From: Sternotherus odoratus
Taxonomy: Eukaryota; Chordata; Testudines; Kinosternidae
DNA length: 64,000 nt
Assembly (NCBI GenBank): GCA_032164245.1
Contig: JAVMKO010000009.1
Span: forward strand, 81,317,712 to 81,381,711
Reading direction: 5' to 3'
Within the stretch, counting starts at the first letter, position 1, and every line of letters starts with the position of its first letter. Shown piece after piece: positions 1-11,019 of the stretch. The notes beneath the pieces were generated by a model. The model was not told the DNA's origin. It saw only the letters and a program-made list of their open reading frames with translations, and made no database searches. The translations under genes were made by a program, and so were the position numbers.

Positions 1-369
1 CGACATCCTCCCCCAACATGCTCTAAAAACTCCAGGAAGGGGGAAATATTTACTGGAGCTCCTATCCGGACAGCTCTGGCTGAATTTAAGCCCTGAATGG
101 AATTAAATGTTTTTTCTGAATCAGGGCCTTGCTTCTCTCTCACTCATAAGCTTGGCCTATACCAATGAGCTATACAGAACAGACGCACAAATAAAGATAA
201 ACTAATAGAAGTTCTTGGTTTATATTTATAGTATCATGCCTCCGAGAGAGGCCAATTTCAGATGCTTAAGAGGAAGTTGCAAGAAACCCTACAGTAGGCA
301 GATGTGGGATAATCTATCCCTCACATTAATTATCTCTTAAACCCTGAAGCAGGAGGTTCAATATAAAGT
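1..369. other. Unassigned AT-rich DNA
   Basis: No gene, repeat family or RNA recognised. Confidence 0.5.
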
Positions 370-690
370 TGGATGAAATTTTCCATACAAACCTTTTTCT
401 TTTGGAGTTGGGGGAGGGAGTTGAAAGGGGGAAGTGAAAAATGCCGATTCAGATTGTCCAAAATATTTTGTGCGTTTGCTAAAATTGTTTGGGTTAAAAG
501 CAAACCAAAAAATATTTTTAATTATTTGACATTTTCTAAACAACACATTTTGACTTCTCAATGTGAAACAACTTTTCAAATTTTACCTCAAATTTATATT
601 ATTATTTTTTTACTGTAAAAGGTAGACCACCACATTTTGGGTTAAACAAAATGTCTCATTCAAAATGATTTATTTATTTTCCAATTCAGC
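370..690. repeat. Degenerate TTTTGAAA/AAACATTTT-type repeat
   Basis: AT-rich sequence with recurring motifs (ATTTTGAC, AAACAACTTTTCAAATTTTA, AAATGTCTCATT) that resemble stretches near 7170-7345, 8062-8170, 9660-9975 and 18560-18800. These seem to be one old dispersed family. Small open frames here are chance. Confidence 0.35.
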
Positions 691-2558
691 CATCAGTTCC
701 TCCACCCCCATCACAAAAGTTATTCACAAACCTCTAGTTCAATATCTCTTCCAAAATTTATGTTCACATGATAGGCAGAACTGAGTACCCCCTCTTTTCA
801 GACCATGTTTTCAATTCTTTATATGTTTGTCAAACTTTAGTAATTTGGCCTGAAATTTTTCATGCAAGATGTTTACATCAGGCTGAATGGGCTGTGAGGA
901 GAGGGGAGTTGGAGCAAAAACAGTTCAGCCATTTTCTGAGAATGAGGTTAGGAATAAACGTTATTTTGCCAATGTTAAAAAAAATATTGCAACCATATTG
1001 TTGAGACACCCTCCATGCTTTGGAGCAAGAGTTTGAAATTTGGCAGCAGTCACTCTGGGAATCAGGAACGGGTCATGTGAAAAAATGTCCAAATTTGGCC
1101 AGGTGACAAGCCAGTGGAAATCTCACTTTGTACATGTTCTCTAGAGGTTTGATCAAGTTTGGCAGCTACATTCTCTGAAGATTCTTTCTGCACAGGGCAT
1201 TCTCCAGCTGGGACTACAGTCGCTGTGCTGGACTTTCACTCTAATTGCTCCTATTGGTAGCCAGGACCATAGGAACTGAGAGCAGAGAACCTCTCTCTCT
1301 CCTGTGCTCTCGTGGCTCCAACTGCTGCAGCCAAGATAGGGAGGAGGAGGAAGCAACCTGTCTGAAATGCAGAGGGGGTAAAGAGCCAGGCCTGGAAGTA
1401 GACAGAGTAGATTAGGACCAGGAGCCTGGCTAGAGAAGATGTGGAACTGAAGGCTGGGAAAGGAGACTGGGACTGGGAGCCAGTTGGAGGGATGGGAAGA
1501 GACAGATTGGATGAGGAGATGTGAGGTAATGTGATTGGGACTGGCTGGGCAAGAAGAGAGGAACTGGGATGAGAACCCCAGGAAGATGAGGATCTACGGG
1601 GAGAGACAGGACTGGCATGGCACAGGCTGAAGATTACACAGGCAAATGGGCTCAGGAGTCTGTGTGTGTTGGTGGAGACATGACACAGAGGTAGAAGGGC
1701 TGCCCTCCAGAATCAGCATGGAACACTGATTCCTGAGTCTCACCATTCCTCTGCTGTCAGCAAGTAACTATGAAACCCACTGGAAAAGCTCACCAGGAAC
1801 CTTAATTCTGGAATTTCTTCAATTTTGAGTGTTTGACTTTTCTACTTTCTGTAGCAGTGAGTTCCACAGTTTACTTATGTATTATCTTGTATTTGATATA
1901 GACCAGCATACAATAGAAACTTGCCTATTAGTTAATCTTGATGTGTTGTTAATGTCATTAATTAGTTCACTTTATTTGCCCACATGCACAGTAGCATCAG
2001 TTTAACAAAATATGTTATTTTAAGCCAGTTTAGTTGTTAAACCAACACAAATGGCTGTGCGAACACCCTTATTTTGGCTTAGTTTAAAGTAGATTTAGGG
2101 ACAGAGTTGAACTAAACTGAAATAAGTCACTCCGTACAGTCTTTTACATTGATTTAACTAAACTGGTGCAACTTAGTATGTAGACAACCCCACAGGAAGT
2201 CGGTCTTTCCACCAACTTCTCAGCAAAAATTAAGGCAAGATGCTTGCTTAGACATTGAACTTCATTTTTTGTGCCTTTAACTCACGTAGTGAAGAGTCTG
2301 ATCGACACAAAATTAGAGGTGCAAAATCAAAGGCCCACATCCCGGGTCTGGAAATCAAAGTGTTGCTGTGAGATCATGTGTTACTAAGTCTTTGTTACCT
2401 TTACAAAACATACTGTGGAACATCTAATAAGTATTATCATTGTAATTACAAATAAACTGCACTTTTTAAGTTGGCGACCACAAACTTTGGGGGATGCATT
2501 ATCCTGGCCTCTTAACTGGGGTTGTTCACTTACTGATTTCCAAAGTTCCTTAATTTCT
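691..2558. other. Unassigned intergenic DNA with purine-rich block
   Basis: No coding potential recognised. Bases 1370-1640 are strongly purine-rich on the plus strand (repeated GGGA/GAGA/TGGG words), an old simple-sequence tract. The rest shows nothing distinctive. Confidence 0.45.
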
Positions 2559-2758
2559 ATTGCAGAAGTGACAAAGAGTCCTGTGGCACCTTAAAGACTA
2601 ACTAAAGTATTGAAGCATAAGCTTTCGTGGGCTAATACCCACTTCATCGGATTCCACTGCATGCATGCGATGAAGTGGGTATTAGGCCACAAAAGCTTAT
2701 GCTTCAATACTTTAGTTAGTCTTTAAGCTGCCACAGGACTCTTTGTCACTTCTGCAAT
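2559..2758. repeat. Palindrome of two opposed PLE 3' ends
   Basis: Left arm 2559-2649 and right arm 2668-2758 (91 bp each) are near-perfect inverted copies around an 18-bp spacer. Each arm is the terminal sequence of the same Penelope-like family seen at 23054: GATGAAGTGGG, a short helix, CCCAC or CCAC, then an A-rich core and GCTTATGC. The right arm is followed by CAGACTAACACGGCTATCTC, the usual 3' tail of the family (2762-2781). Confidence 0.8.
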
Positions 2759-2790
2759 TCCAGACTAACACGGCTATCTCTCTGATTCTT

Positions 2791-3160
2791 AATTTGTATT
2801 ACATCTCCTACTCTGACTAAGGCTGTGTGAGCAGTTTAGCACCTGAATAAAGTATTTGTGGGATCAGGGCCTGCTGAGTACCTACTCTCTGCCACTATTT
2901 TCTAATCTGAGGGCCTACCTACAAGCTGGTTGAAAAGATGGGAAAGTTTGCAAAAAAACCTTGACACTCCCCGTCCCTCCCCCATCAAAATTCATCCCAA
3001 CTTTTTCATCGAGTTTTGGAAGAATCAACGAGCTTTTTGGCATGAGGAAAATCTGTCCTAGTGCAAACCCTTAAGGGGTAGAAACACTGCAACAAAGTAA
3101 AGCCAGGGTTACCATGATGTGACAATCGGGTAAATTACTGAAATAAATGGCACCAGTGCA
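2791..3160. other. Unassigned DNA
   Basis: Nothing recognised except a short stretch near 2965-3020 that may belong to the degenerate AT-rich family. Confidence 0.4.
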
Positions 3161-3164
3161 GATT

Positions 3165-3300
3165 CTGCTTTATTATCATCATCCCCACCACCATAGCATG
3201 CCGGAGCGCTAGTCATAACCCGGGACCACTTGTGCTAGGCGCTGTACAGACACAGGACCAAAAATGGTCTCTGCCCCAAAGAACTTACAATCTAAGTGTG
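3165..3300 (-). repeat. SINE-like remnant (MIR/CORE type tail)
   Basis: Contains GCGCTGTACAGACACAGGAC and GCCCCAAAGAACTTACAATC. These words recur beside MIR bodies elsewhere in the window (19975-20040 on this strand; complement near 27505). No coding content. Family assignment is from memory. Confidence 0.5.
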
Positions 3301-3355
3301 TATCTACTCTGTGTTTGTACAGTACCTCACATAAAAGCATCCCTTTCTCATTTGG

Positions 3356-3422
3356 CTTTTAGCCACTATTGTAATAAACACAATAAATAATAAATAAATA
3401 CATAATAATAATAAATCAATGC
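3356..3422. repeat. AATAAATA-rich low-complexity tract
   Basis: Repeated AATAAATAAT units over about 60 bp. Confidence 0.7.
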
Positions 3423-3699
3423 AGCATGTCTGCACTAGGAATTTACACTACTGTTTTCACCAAGGCAGACTTTTTAAAGGTAGATAAGGTCTCAGACATA
3501 GAATGATTCTTTTTCAAATTGAGGTGTCCAGGTTTGATCTCCGAAATCATGGGGCCTTCACTGCATTCCCTGCCCCATTCCCTTAATGTTGTATTTGTGG
3601 AGGAAATAAAATTGCAGGACAGTGTGAAATGCTTCTGAGTGACCTTGCACATCACTAAGAGAATGCTGGTGACACTGGCCCAAATTCTGAACTACTAAA

Positions 3700-3965
3700 G
3701 AGAACTTTTCAATCACCAGGCTTGGTCCTGCCACCTTCCATATACAAATCAGTCTCATGAAGTTGAGGCAGGGTAATTAATAAGGGTCCATAATTAATAA
3801 AGAATGGGAAATATTAGGATGATAAATCTTCTCTATCAGACTTCAATTGTCATCAGCATTATGAATATTCATGGCCCTTATTTATCATTAATAATAAGAA
3901 TCCTTTTACATAGCCAAAGTGGTTTTAATGGGCCTTCGTGAAAACAAGACTCTGATCCTTGCGCT
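3700..3965. promoter_or_regulatory. Candidate conserved noncoding element
   Basis: Non-repetitive AT-rich DNA dense in homeodomain-like TAAT cores (GGTAATTAATAAGG, CATAATTAATAAAG, ATCATTAATAATAAG) and the palindrome ATGAATATTCAT at 3861-3872. The composition resembles developmental enhancers that populate deserts around genes such as ZIC3. Conservation could not be tested here. Confidence 0.35.
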
Positions 3966-4730
3966 TTATTGTATGGAGATATAGAAGATTTTAATAGCAG
4001 GCCCTCAAGAAAGCATATGAACTCCACTATTATTGATAAAAGCTGTAGCTATGTGCTCACAACCCCTTAATTACATGACAATCTTTTCATGCGTTGTTAT
4101 AATAAAACACTGTTTTTAAAAGCCTTACATTTTAACCTAGCTATTGGCAATAGAACATACTCCAATACAAATGCACTCACTATTCAAGACAGATGTTTGA
4201 AATATGAATGAATGTTTGAATATTCAGTTTAAATACTCATGATAAAGGAAGCTACAAAGACATGCCATTGATCTAATACTTGTTTGCACATTCCTTAGGA
4301 CTATGCGTGAAGCATAATGAGATTTCTATGTGCCTAAACAACAAAAGGTGTAAAACTGCCTTTTCAGTTGCAAACTTCATTCATTTATTCCTGTGGCAAA
4401 AGAATGCAAATCTTAAGTCATTTTTTTGTGCACTGACAACAAGTCTCAAACAAAAAGTTTCTTCGAGAAACAAGGGGAAATTTCAGAATAAAGTCAACAA
4501 GAAAATTTCATTAGACTAAATCATATCTGTCAGTTAAAAGCAAGATCTACCAGAGAGTGAATTTAAGCCACCCTACCTACATACATTTAATCAGGATAAG
4601 GTTTGAAGATCTTAAATAAAATACTAATTTCAGCATTGCTTGGACTCTAAATATATGTGCTCTATATATTTACACCACATCTCTTAACTCAGAGGCACCA
4701 AAGCATTTTCACAGGATAAAACACCCAAAT
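3966..4730. other. Unassigned AT-rich DNA
   Basis: No gene or repeat recognised. The open frame at 4280-4519 lacks any family resemblance. Confidence 0.4.
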
Positions 4731-4813
4731 ATGTATACATATACACACACACACACACATTATATATATATATATACACACACATACATACTTACATATA
4801 CACACACACACAT
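4731..4813. repeat. CA/TA compound microsatellite
   Basis: (CA)n, (TA)n and (CA)n blocks in succession with CATA interruptions. Confidence 0.9.
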
Positions 4814-5600
4814 TCCACATCAATGTATCAATCCATATGATAGTTAAGATTAGAAAGATCTAGCTATTGAACATTTTGTAAGTGAACAGAGGACTAGTTG
4901 TATGTAAAGTAATTAAAAGTTACATGGAGTAATATAATTCACTTTTAATTGTCTTAATTGTATATTAAATCTTAAGATTGTATGTGTGGGGCTGGCCACA
5001 GTAATGATTTTTTTTCTGCTGTGTAATTCTGCACATTTTAAATTATGTAAAAGCAAAGAAATTAAAGAGGGAGAAGACAAAACATTCAAGAGGAAAAGGG
5101 TAAGAAAGCAACATTAATGTCAAAATCAATTTCTGAGCTAGGAATAGCTAAACTTCAAAGCTGATCCAAATGTCTAACTCTACTGAGCATTCTAAAAGGA
5201 ACTCCTATTTCTTCAAGGAAGATAAAACTAAGTACGCAGTCAAACCAATGTTTAATTCAGATTACACTGAACAATACAGAATTATTACTGGAGCCAATTA
5301 AACTAAACTTTCACTAACTGACAAGAATGTCATACCAAATCTTATTATTTACAGTTCAGGAGCATAGGCTGGTGGTATTATAGTCCTGAATCCATATTTA
5401 ATGGGATGCACCATTTAAATGGTTAATACATCACTATCAGGATTTCAATTGCTACATTTATTTGATTGCCAGTAAAACAATACCACCCAGTGTTTCTGAC
5501 TCCAAGGTTTATTTAGCCAATATTCTTGACCCTGCATTCCTGTTATGGAAGCTGTGCATGCAGAAGGACTGAAGAATTGGGCCCAAAGAGGGATTTTTTC
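4814..5600. other. Unassigned AT-rich DNA
   Basis: No coding sequence or repeat family recognised. It could include conserved noncoding DNA. Confidence 0.4.
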
Positions 5601-5885
5601 ATTTAAATAAGTCCTTTGTTATACAAAAAATATTCATGAAAAAAATAACTATGGGTCAAAAAAGCCACCATATCATTGCAGAAGGATAATATTTCTAATA
5701 AAGCAAATGTATAAATCTGTCATTGCAAAGGAAAGAGCGCTGCGAAGCAAGCTATTTAAAAAGATAACCAAGGCAAACAAAAATGAGATGGCTGTTTGAA
5801 AACACATCATGGCAGCTTTACGTAGTCTGAAGCAGCCATGCCCTTGAGAAGTTGCTTAGGAGTGATTACAATTGTGCTGCTGTCA
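5601..5885. promoter_or_regulatory. Candidate conserved noncoding element
   Basis: Non-repetitive DNA with complex, balanced AT-rich wording around 5690-5870 (for example TGTCATTGCAAAGG, a possible octamer/SOX-like context). Resembles vertebrate enhancer sequence. Inference only. Confidence 0.3.
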
Positions 5886-6715
5886 GGCTCTGTCTTGGGC
5901 TGTGCCGGTAGGACTCTCCCTTCTTTCAGGGCAGGGAGATTTAACTTAACACTCTCTTAATAGATTCTTGCTGTTTAAACCTGGAAGAACACTTTGCTTG
6001 CTATACTTCCCACATGCAGTCCAAACCCTATGGAGCACAGAAGTGCCTTGGATGGCCTCCAATACAGTGGAACCAGTGCGGTTTTGATGCATAGTTTAGC
6101 ATCCCTCCATTAAAGGGTCATGCAAAGGCACCTACTGTGAATGAACTATGGAGCACTGCTCTGGGATGTCATTGTCCATGAGGGCAGCAGGGAGGTTGTA
6201 GCCAGAGAGAAAACACAGTGAGTTGGACTGCACGTATCAGCTCACCAGAGTACATGCACAGTGATCACAGTTTGCTACAGCAATTACAGGCATCCCAAAC
6301 CAGTGGGTTGTACATATGTACCACATCCTGCTGTGGTGTGTTGGGGAGGGTTTCTTCGGTCCCACATTCCCCACACAGATCCCGTGTGCAAAGCCAAATC
6401 ACTTAGGTGTTCCTTGTAGGACCAGGGCTTTGCCCAACATCTGTGAGCAATTGCACTTTTATTGCAAATGCTCATAGTCATAGTGCAAAGAAGAAAGGGA
6501 TATTCGGGGGCATTTCTGTTCCCCTATGAAGGCTCCTAGGAAAGCTTTGCAAACCTAAGAGGCGCTATAGATGGAACTGATCTGAATTTCAAGTTTGAAA
6601 GAAAACCAGCAGAGCACTGTGTGGTTCTTGGTGGTGGTGTGAACCGGTCACACATCCCTGCTATTCTCCACAGACTCTTGCAGAAGCTGGAACGATGGGC
6701 TTATGCTTCAGGATG
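5886..6715. other. Unassigned DNA
   Basis: No supported feature. The two short overlapping open frames near 6218-6481 are on opposite strands and show no family resemblance. Confidence 0.4.
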
Positions 6716-6719
6716 GTCT

Positions 6720-6955
6720 TGCGGACTGAGCCTCTGGAAAGCTGGGTTTAACACCCGCTCTGCTGCAAACTTCTGGTCAGATTTTGAATGAATCATTGAG
6801 TCCTTCCCTGTGCTTTTGCTTCCCCTCTGTAAAATGGGGATAATGATATTTCTCTTCTCGCGCTCACTCACTGTGTCTGACTTACTTATTTAGATTGCAA
6901 ACTCTTTGGGAGAGGGGAAGCAACCAATAAATAGGGCCTCAATGTTGGTCGTGGC
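6720..6955 (+). repeat. MIR-type SINE remnant
   Basis: Degenerate match to the MIR core: a diverged copy of the usual tRNA-derived GGTTCGAATCC region, CTTCCCCTCTGTAAAATGGG and GGATAATGATA, followed by GATTGCAAACTCTTTGGGAG, the tail shared with other copies in the window. Confidence 0.6.
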
Positions 6956-8018
6956 CTGTAGATGATATTCTGATACAAAATTAGCATTAAAGAGTAGTAA
7001 GAATTACAGAGCAATTCCTAGCATTGCAGCAAACTATTTAAGCCTCCCTACTACCTTTAATTTATTCACCCTTTGCGGCTAATATCAGAGAGATGACGTG
7101 CACAAGTCATGAAACTGAACCAGTCAGCTACTGGGAAGGGTAAGAGAGATTATAATTGAGGTGCTTTCTAAGAAATTATGGGATTTTTCAGTTTTATTTT
7201 CCAACAGCGATAAAACTGAACAATCCAGTCTATTTCATGGTAATGGAAAAACAAATATTACAAAGGTTAACATTGCCAACATTCTGGTGAAAATAGGAAG
7301 AAAATGTTGAAAAAATGTTTTCTATTTCTTCTCCCCAATTTTTCGACCGGCTTTAACGTTTAATTAAAACTTAAATCCCATGTAGCAGAGAATTCTTGTT
7401 TCTAACTTCCCCTTCTGTTTCAACTCACACCCAGTGCCAATAATAGTGTCCGTGCCAACTAGCCAATCATACGCAATCCTAACCCATTCCAACTAGTATC
7501 ACAAGAGAGAGAAGAGAGATTACACCAATAGGAGAGAAAGTGCTTTTTAAGAGGTTCTTAAATACTGGACAATCTGTCTGGCAATACAGAGGGATAACAG
7601 GATAGTGGGAAACTCTGTTGACAAACAGAAGAGTGCTCAAAGAGCCTTTCAAATAAGCAATTTCCCCCTCACATTAGTACTCTCTTGACTGCTAAGCTCT
7701 TTCTTTTGTCTCTCTTACCTTGAATGGTGATCAGAAATGCATGACTGGCCAGGCTGCATTGGTTCTAATTCCAACAACATGAACCAGTCAAAAAGCATGG
7801 AAAAGGAGGAATATTGTTCTTCACTGAAAATGCCAACTGTTAGTAAGAGCAGAAGAATCTGTACGAAGAGGAAAAGGATTTCTTTTATCACCGAACTAGC
7901 CTTCCTGATTCGGTTACTCGGAGTATAGGAACTGCCCAATGTCCTCTCTGAATGGCCAAAGCCAAGTGCTTCAGGTCAATTATGTTGGAATTTATCTAGG
8001 AAAACCTGCATTCCAATA
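6956..8018. other. Unassigned DNA, partly degenerate AT-rich repeat
   Basis: Bases 7170-7345 carry AAAATG/TTTTTC-rich wording like the dispersed AT-rich family. Open frames at 7715-7939 on both strands show no recognisable domain. Confidence 0.35.
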
Positions 8019-8061
8019 ATTACAAAGATGTCAAAACAGGTCATTTTGACATCTTTGTAAT
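8019..8061. repeat. Perfect 18-bp hairpin
   Basis: Arms 8019-8036 and 8044-8061 (ATTACAAAGATGTCAAAA and its exact complement) surround a 7-base loop. It sits at the edge of the degenerate AT-rich repeat. Confidence 0.85.
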
Positions 8062-8184
8062 GGACCATTTCAATTTTTAATTTTGAAATTATTTTTCATT
8101 TTGATATTTTTTAAATTACATTTATAGTACAGTCAGAGGTTTTAAACAGCAGAAACTGAAACAAAATGTTTAGAATAACCTGCA

Positions 8185-8415
8185 AAAGCGACAAAATGTC
8201 TTGTAGCACCTTACAGACTAACAGATATTAGGGATCATGAGCTTTCATGGGCTAAAACCCACTTCATCAGATGAATGTTGTGGAAATCTCCAGAGGCAGG
8301 TATAAATATGCAGGCAAGAAAGCAAGGTAAATTCAATTGGGGTGGGGGGGGTGGGGGGGGTGACTCCCCCTCCCCCCCCCAACCCTCCACCCCGATTGAA
8401 TTTACCTTGCTTTCT
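8185..8415 (-). mobile_element. PLE 3'-end copy with adjacent inverted repeat
   Basis: Minus-strand copy of the Penelope-like terminus: CTGATGAAGTGGG, TTTTAG loop, CCCATGAAAGCTCATG, then TCTGTAAGGTGCTACAAGAC. On its 5' side an inverted repeat is present, arms 8318-8346 and 8386-8414 (29 bp, one mismatch), around a G/C-homopolymer loop. Nothing coding survives. Confidence 0.7.
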
Positions 8416-9359
8416 CACTCCCCCGACTGAATATCTTTCTAAGGCCCCAGGTCAGCTTATAAGATGTCTAAGGTTAAGTCCTACAATGGGACTGCTCATG
8501 TACCTTGCTGAATTGGGGCCTTAAGCAGGACACAGCAGAACGACAAGGAAAGCAAACACTTTACATTTCCTTAGTGAATAGAGATTTCCATAAACACATT
8601 TGAATTTAAATTCTAGTGTTCCCTATGCACAAACACTCTTCTTTTAGAAAATGGGAAAGGAGAAAACAGGGGCTAGGTGTAACATTAATCCAATCTGTCA
8701 CTTTTTGGGGGGTCATTTTTCTAAACAATTTTACCAAGTGGATTCTCTTAATAAGCACAATATAACAGAGACATCACAGTGCACCACTTACACAAATAAT
8801 TACACGCCATTTAGATATCAGTCTTCATTCTCAAGACATCACCTGGGAGTTCACTCACTTCTCAGTGCACATGTAATTCCCATTAACATTAATGAGAGCT
8901 ACTCACAGTTACAGAGCGGACAGTAGATCTCTTGAGAATATAGATAGATAGATATACACACTACATAGTATCTTGTTTGGAAAAAATAGGAATATAACTT
9001 AGCAAGGGCAGATGCTGCAAAACAGCCAAATATCCTAACCAAGCCTGATTGAGAATTCCATTTTTGACCATTATACAAATTGAAATGGATTGTCAATTGC
9101 CTTTATGTTTTATAATATTGCATTATTCTTGCAATTGTTATGTCCATTCCACATAAAGTCTTTTACAAAAAATTATAGACTCTCTCAAAAGTGGCCCTAT
9201 CTCCTATTTAGGCTCTAAAATAAGCGGCTTGATTTTCAAAAGATCTCAGTACATTGGGTGTTGACCTTTATTTAGGTGCCTAGAGAGTCAGAACCAGAAC
9301 CTACAAACATTTTTTAATAGACTTATGCACCAGTTTGCTCTTGAGCGCCTAGGCTGGAA
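8416..9359. other. Unassigned DNA
   Basis: No supported gene or repeat; open frames here are short and featureless. Confidence 0.4.
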
Positions 9360-9425
9360 TCCCGACCTCACTGATGCGAGTGGGAGTTTTGCCATTGACT
9401 TCAATGGGGTCAGGATTATATCCCT
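9360..9425. repeat. Short dispersed palindromic repeat (CCATTGA..TCAATGG)
   Basis: Near-perfect dyad CCATTGACTTCAATGG at 9392-9407, preceded by GTGGGAGTTTTG and followed by GGTCAGGATTAT. Related copies lie at 24060-24075 and 45809-45824. Probably a fragment of a widespread sauropsid repeat. Confidence 0.5.
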
Positions 9426-9654
9426 GAAATTTACATGGGCTGTTGATGTATGTTTCATCAAAGAGGATACGAGACAAAAAAACAGTATCACCTTCAGAAA
9501 ATAAAAAGCAATAGTGATATCCCATTTAAAGATTCTCTTTCCAAATAAAAGGCAACATGTCCCCTAGCCATGTCTGTTATAAGCCCCGCAGGTAGCAATG
9601 CCTATAATTAAGGTCGCCAGACACTTTCCATTATAAGACCCTGTTTTCAGCTGC

Positions 9655-9978
9655 TTATAACTTGGTCACGCCAACTATTCCGAAATGTCAAAAATAAATT
9701 GTGTCGATCCGAAAAAAAATGTTTCATTTCAATTTCATGGTTATTTAAAATGTTGTTTTTTTTAAATAAAACTGAACGAAATTCCAAAACAAAAAGTCCA
9801 AGTGTTTCATTCCAGAAATGCCAAAACAGTTTTGACATTTCCGAATTTTTTTTCTCTTCAACCAAAACAATTGGCTGAGATCCACCAGAGTTGAAATGAT
9901 TTCAGTAAACCAACATCTGCATTTTTCATCAAAATAAAATTTCACACCAAAATTCTGTCCAGCTCTAATCACAATCCA
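9655..9978. repeat. Degenerate AT-rich dispersed repeat
   Basis: Dense in ATTTCATT, AAACA, TTTTGACATTT and ending near CAAAATTCTGTCCAGCTCTA. Similar wording at 370-690 and 18560-18800. Two overlapping minus-strand open frames are by-products of the composition. Confidence 0.45.
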
Positions 9979-10334
9979 TACACACAAAGGAGCTGAACTT
10001 AGGTCTCACAAGCCAATCCTAAGTTTTGAGAACTTGACTTTTCAACCTTAGTATTCTTTTAATGTAGATTTTTGGATATCACCAAGCCTGTGCAACTTGG
10101 CAACAATCATGCCCTGATTGGTTGCAGAGTATCATTAGGCCAAGTCTACATTGGGGATTTGTTCCACTTCTGGCACCCTAACCCATTGCAAACTAGTGTA
10201 GATAATCAAAACCACAATTTGCACCTGTGGAGTTTATTCTAGTTTCAAGGACTGGTAAGATCTACCAGTGAAAATAACGCCTTTTCCTGTCCACGCCAGG
10301 AGTTGCACTGAATCTAAAAAAATGCTAAGAAAAT

Positions 10335-10625
10335 GTCAGAGGATGTTGTAAAGGCCAAGACTATAACAGGGTTCAAAAATGAACTAGATAACTTCATAGA
10401 GGATAGGTCCGTCAGTGGCTATTAGCCAGGATGGGCAGGGATGGTATCCTTAGCCTCTGTTTGCCAGAAGCTGGGAATGGGCGACCGGGGATGGATCACT
10501 TGATGGTTACCCTGTTCTGTTTGTTCCTTCCGGGGCACCTGGCATTGGCCACTATCAGAACACAGGATACTGGGCTAGATGGACCTTTGGTCTGACCCAG
10601 TATGGCCATTTTTATGTTCTTATGA
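10335..10625 (+). mobile_element. CR1 LINE 3' end
   Basis: Contains GGATACTGGGCTAGATGGAC, CTTTGGTCTGACCCAGTATG and a TTATGTTCTTATG-like end, the familiar turtle-type CR1 3' terminus. Body words GGGGATGGATCACTTGATGG match the copy at 44129-44432. 5'-truncated, no open frame. Confidence 0.85.
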
Positions 10626-10689
10626 GAAGGTGGGGCCTTACTGTTCTCATCACTACACCAGTTTCAGGCGAACTGCTGTTGTTTAAAGA

Positions 10690-10900
10690 ATTAGTATGCT
10701 AATGTACAACTTTTTTTTTTCCTTCCCTTTCTTTCTGTGTGCATAAATACATCTTACTTCTGTTCCAATCTATGCATCCGATGAAGTGAGCTATAGCCCA
10801 CGAAAGCTTATGCTAAAATAAGCTGGTTAGTCTCTAAGGTGCTACAAAGTCTTCCTTGTTTTATTTACTGATGCAGACTAACAGGGCTGCTAATCTTAAA
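10690..10900 (+). mobile_element. PLE 3' end with hammerhead-like core
   Basis: Plus-strand copy: AATGTACAACTTTTTT, CTTTCTGTGTGCATAAATAC, then at 10778-10820 CCGATGAAGTGAGC-loop-GCCCACGAAAGCTTATGC, then GGTTAGTCTCTAAGGTGCTA and GCAGACTAACAGGGCTGCTA. Wording parallels the element at 23054-24040 read on its minus strand. The CTGATGA core is mutated to CCGATGA. Confidence 0.8.
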
Positions 10901-11019
10901 CCTGTTTAAAGAATAGTATTCCTCTTTCCTCCTTCTACCCCCACTTTATTTTGTGCTGTGAATGGATACAACACTCAGTTTGTAGAATGTGGTTTTGTCC
11001 TCACCTGGTATAAACCAAA

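Noticed and set aside
6720..6955. tRNA gene (box A/B-like sequence in MIR copies)
   Set aside because: MIR is tRNA-derived; no cloverleaf or intact B box survives.
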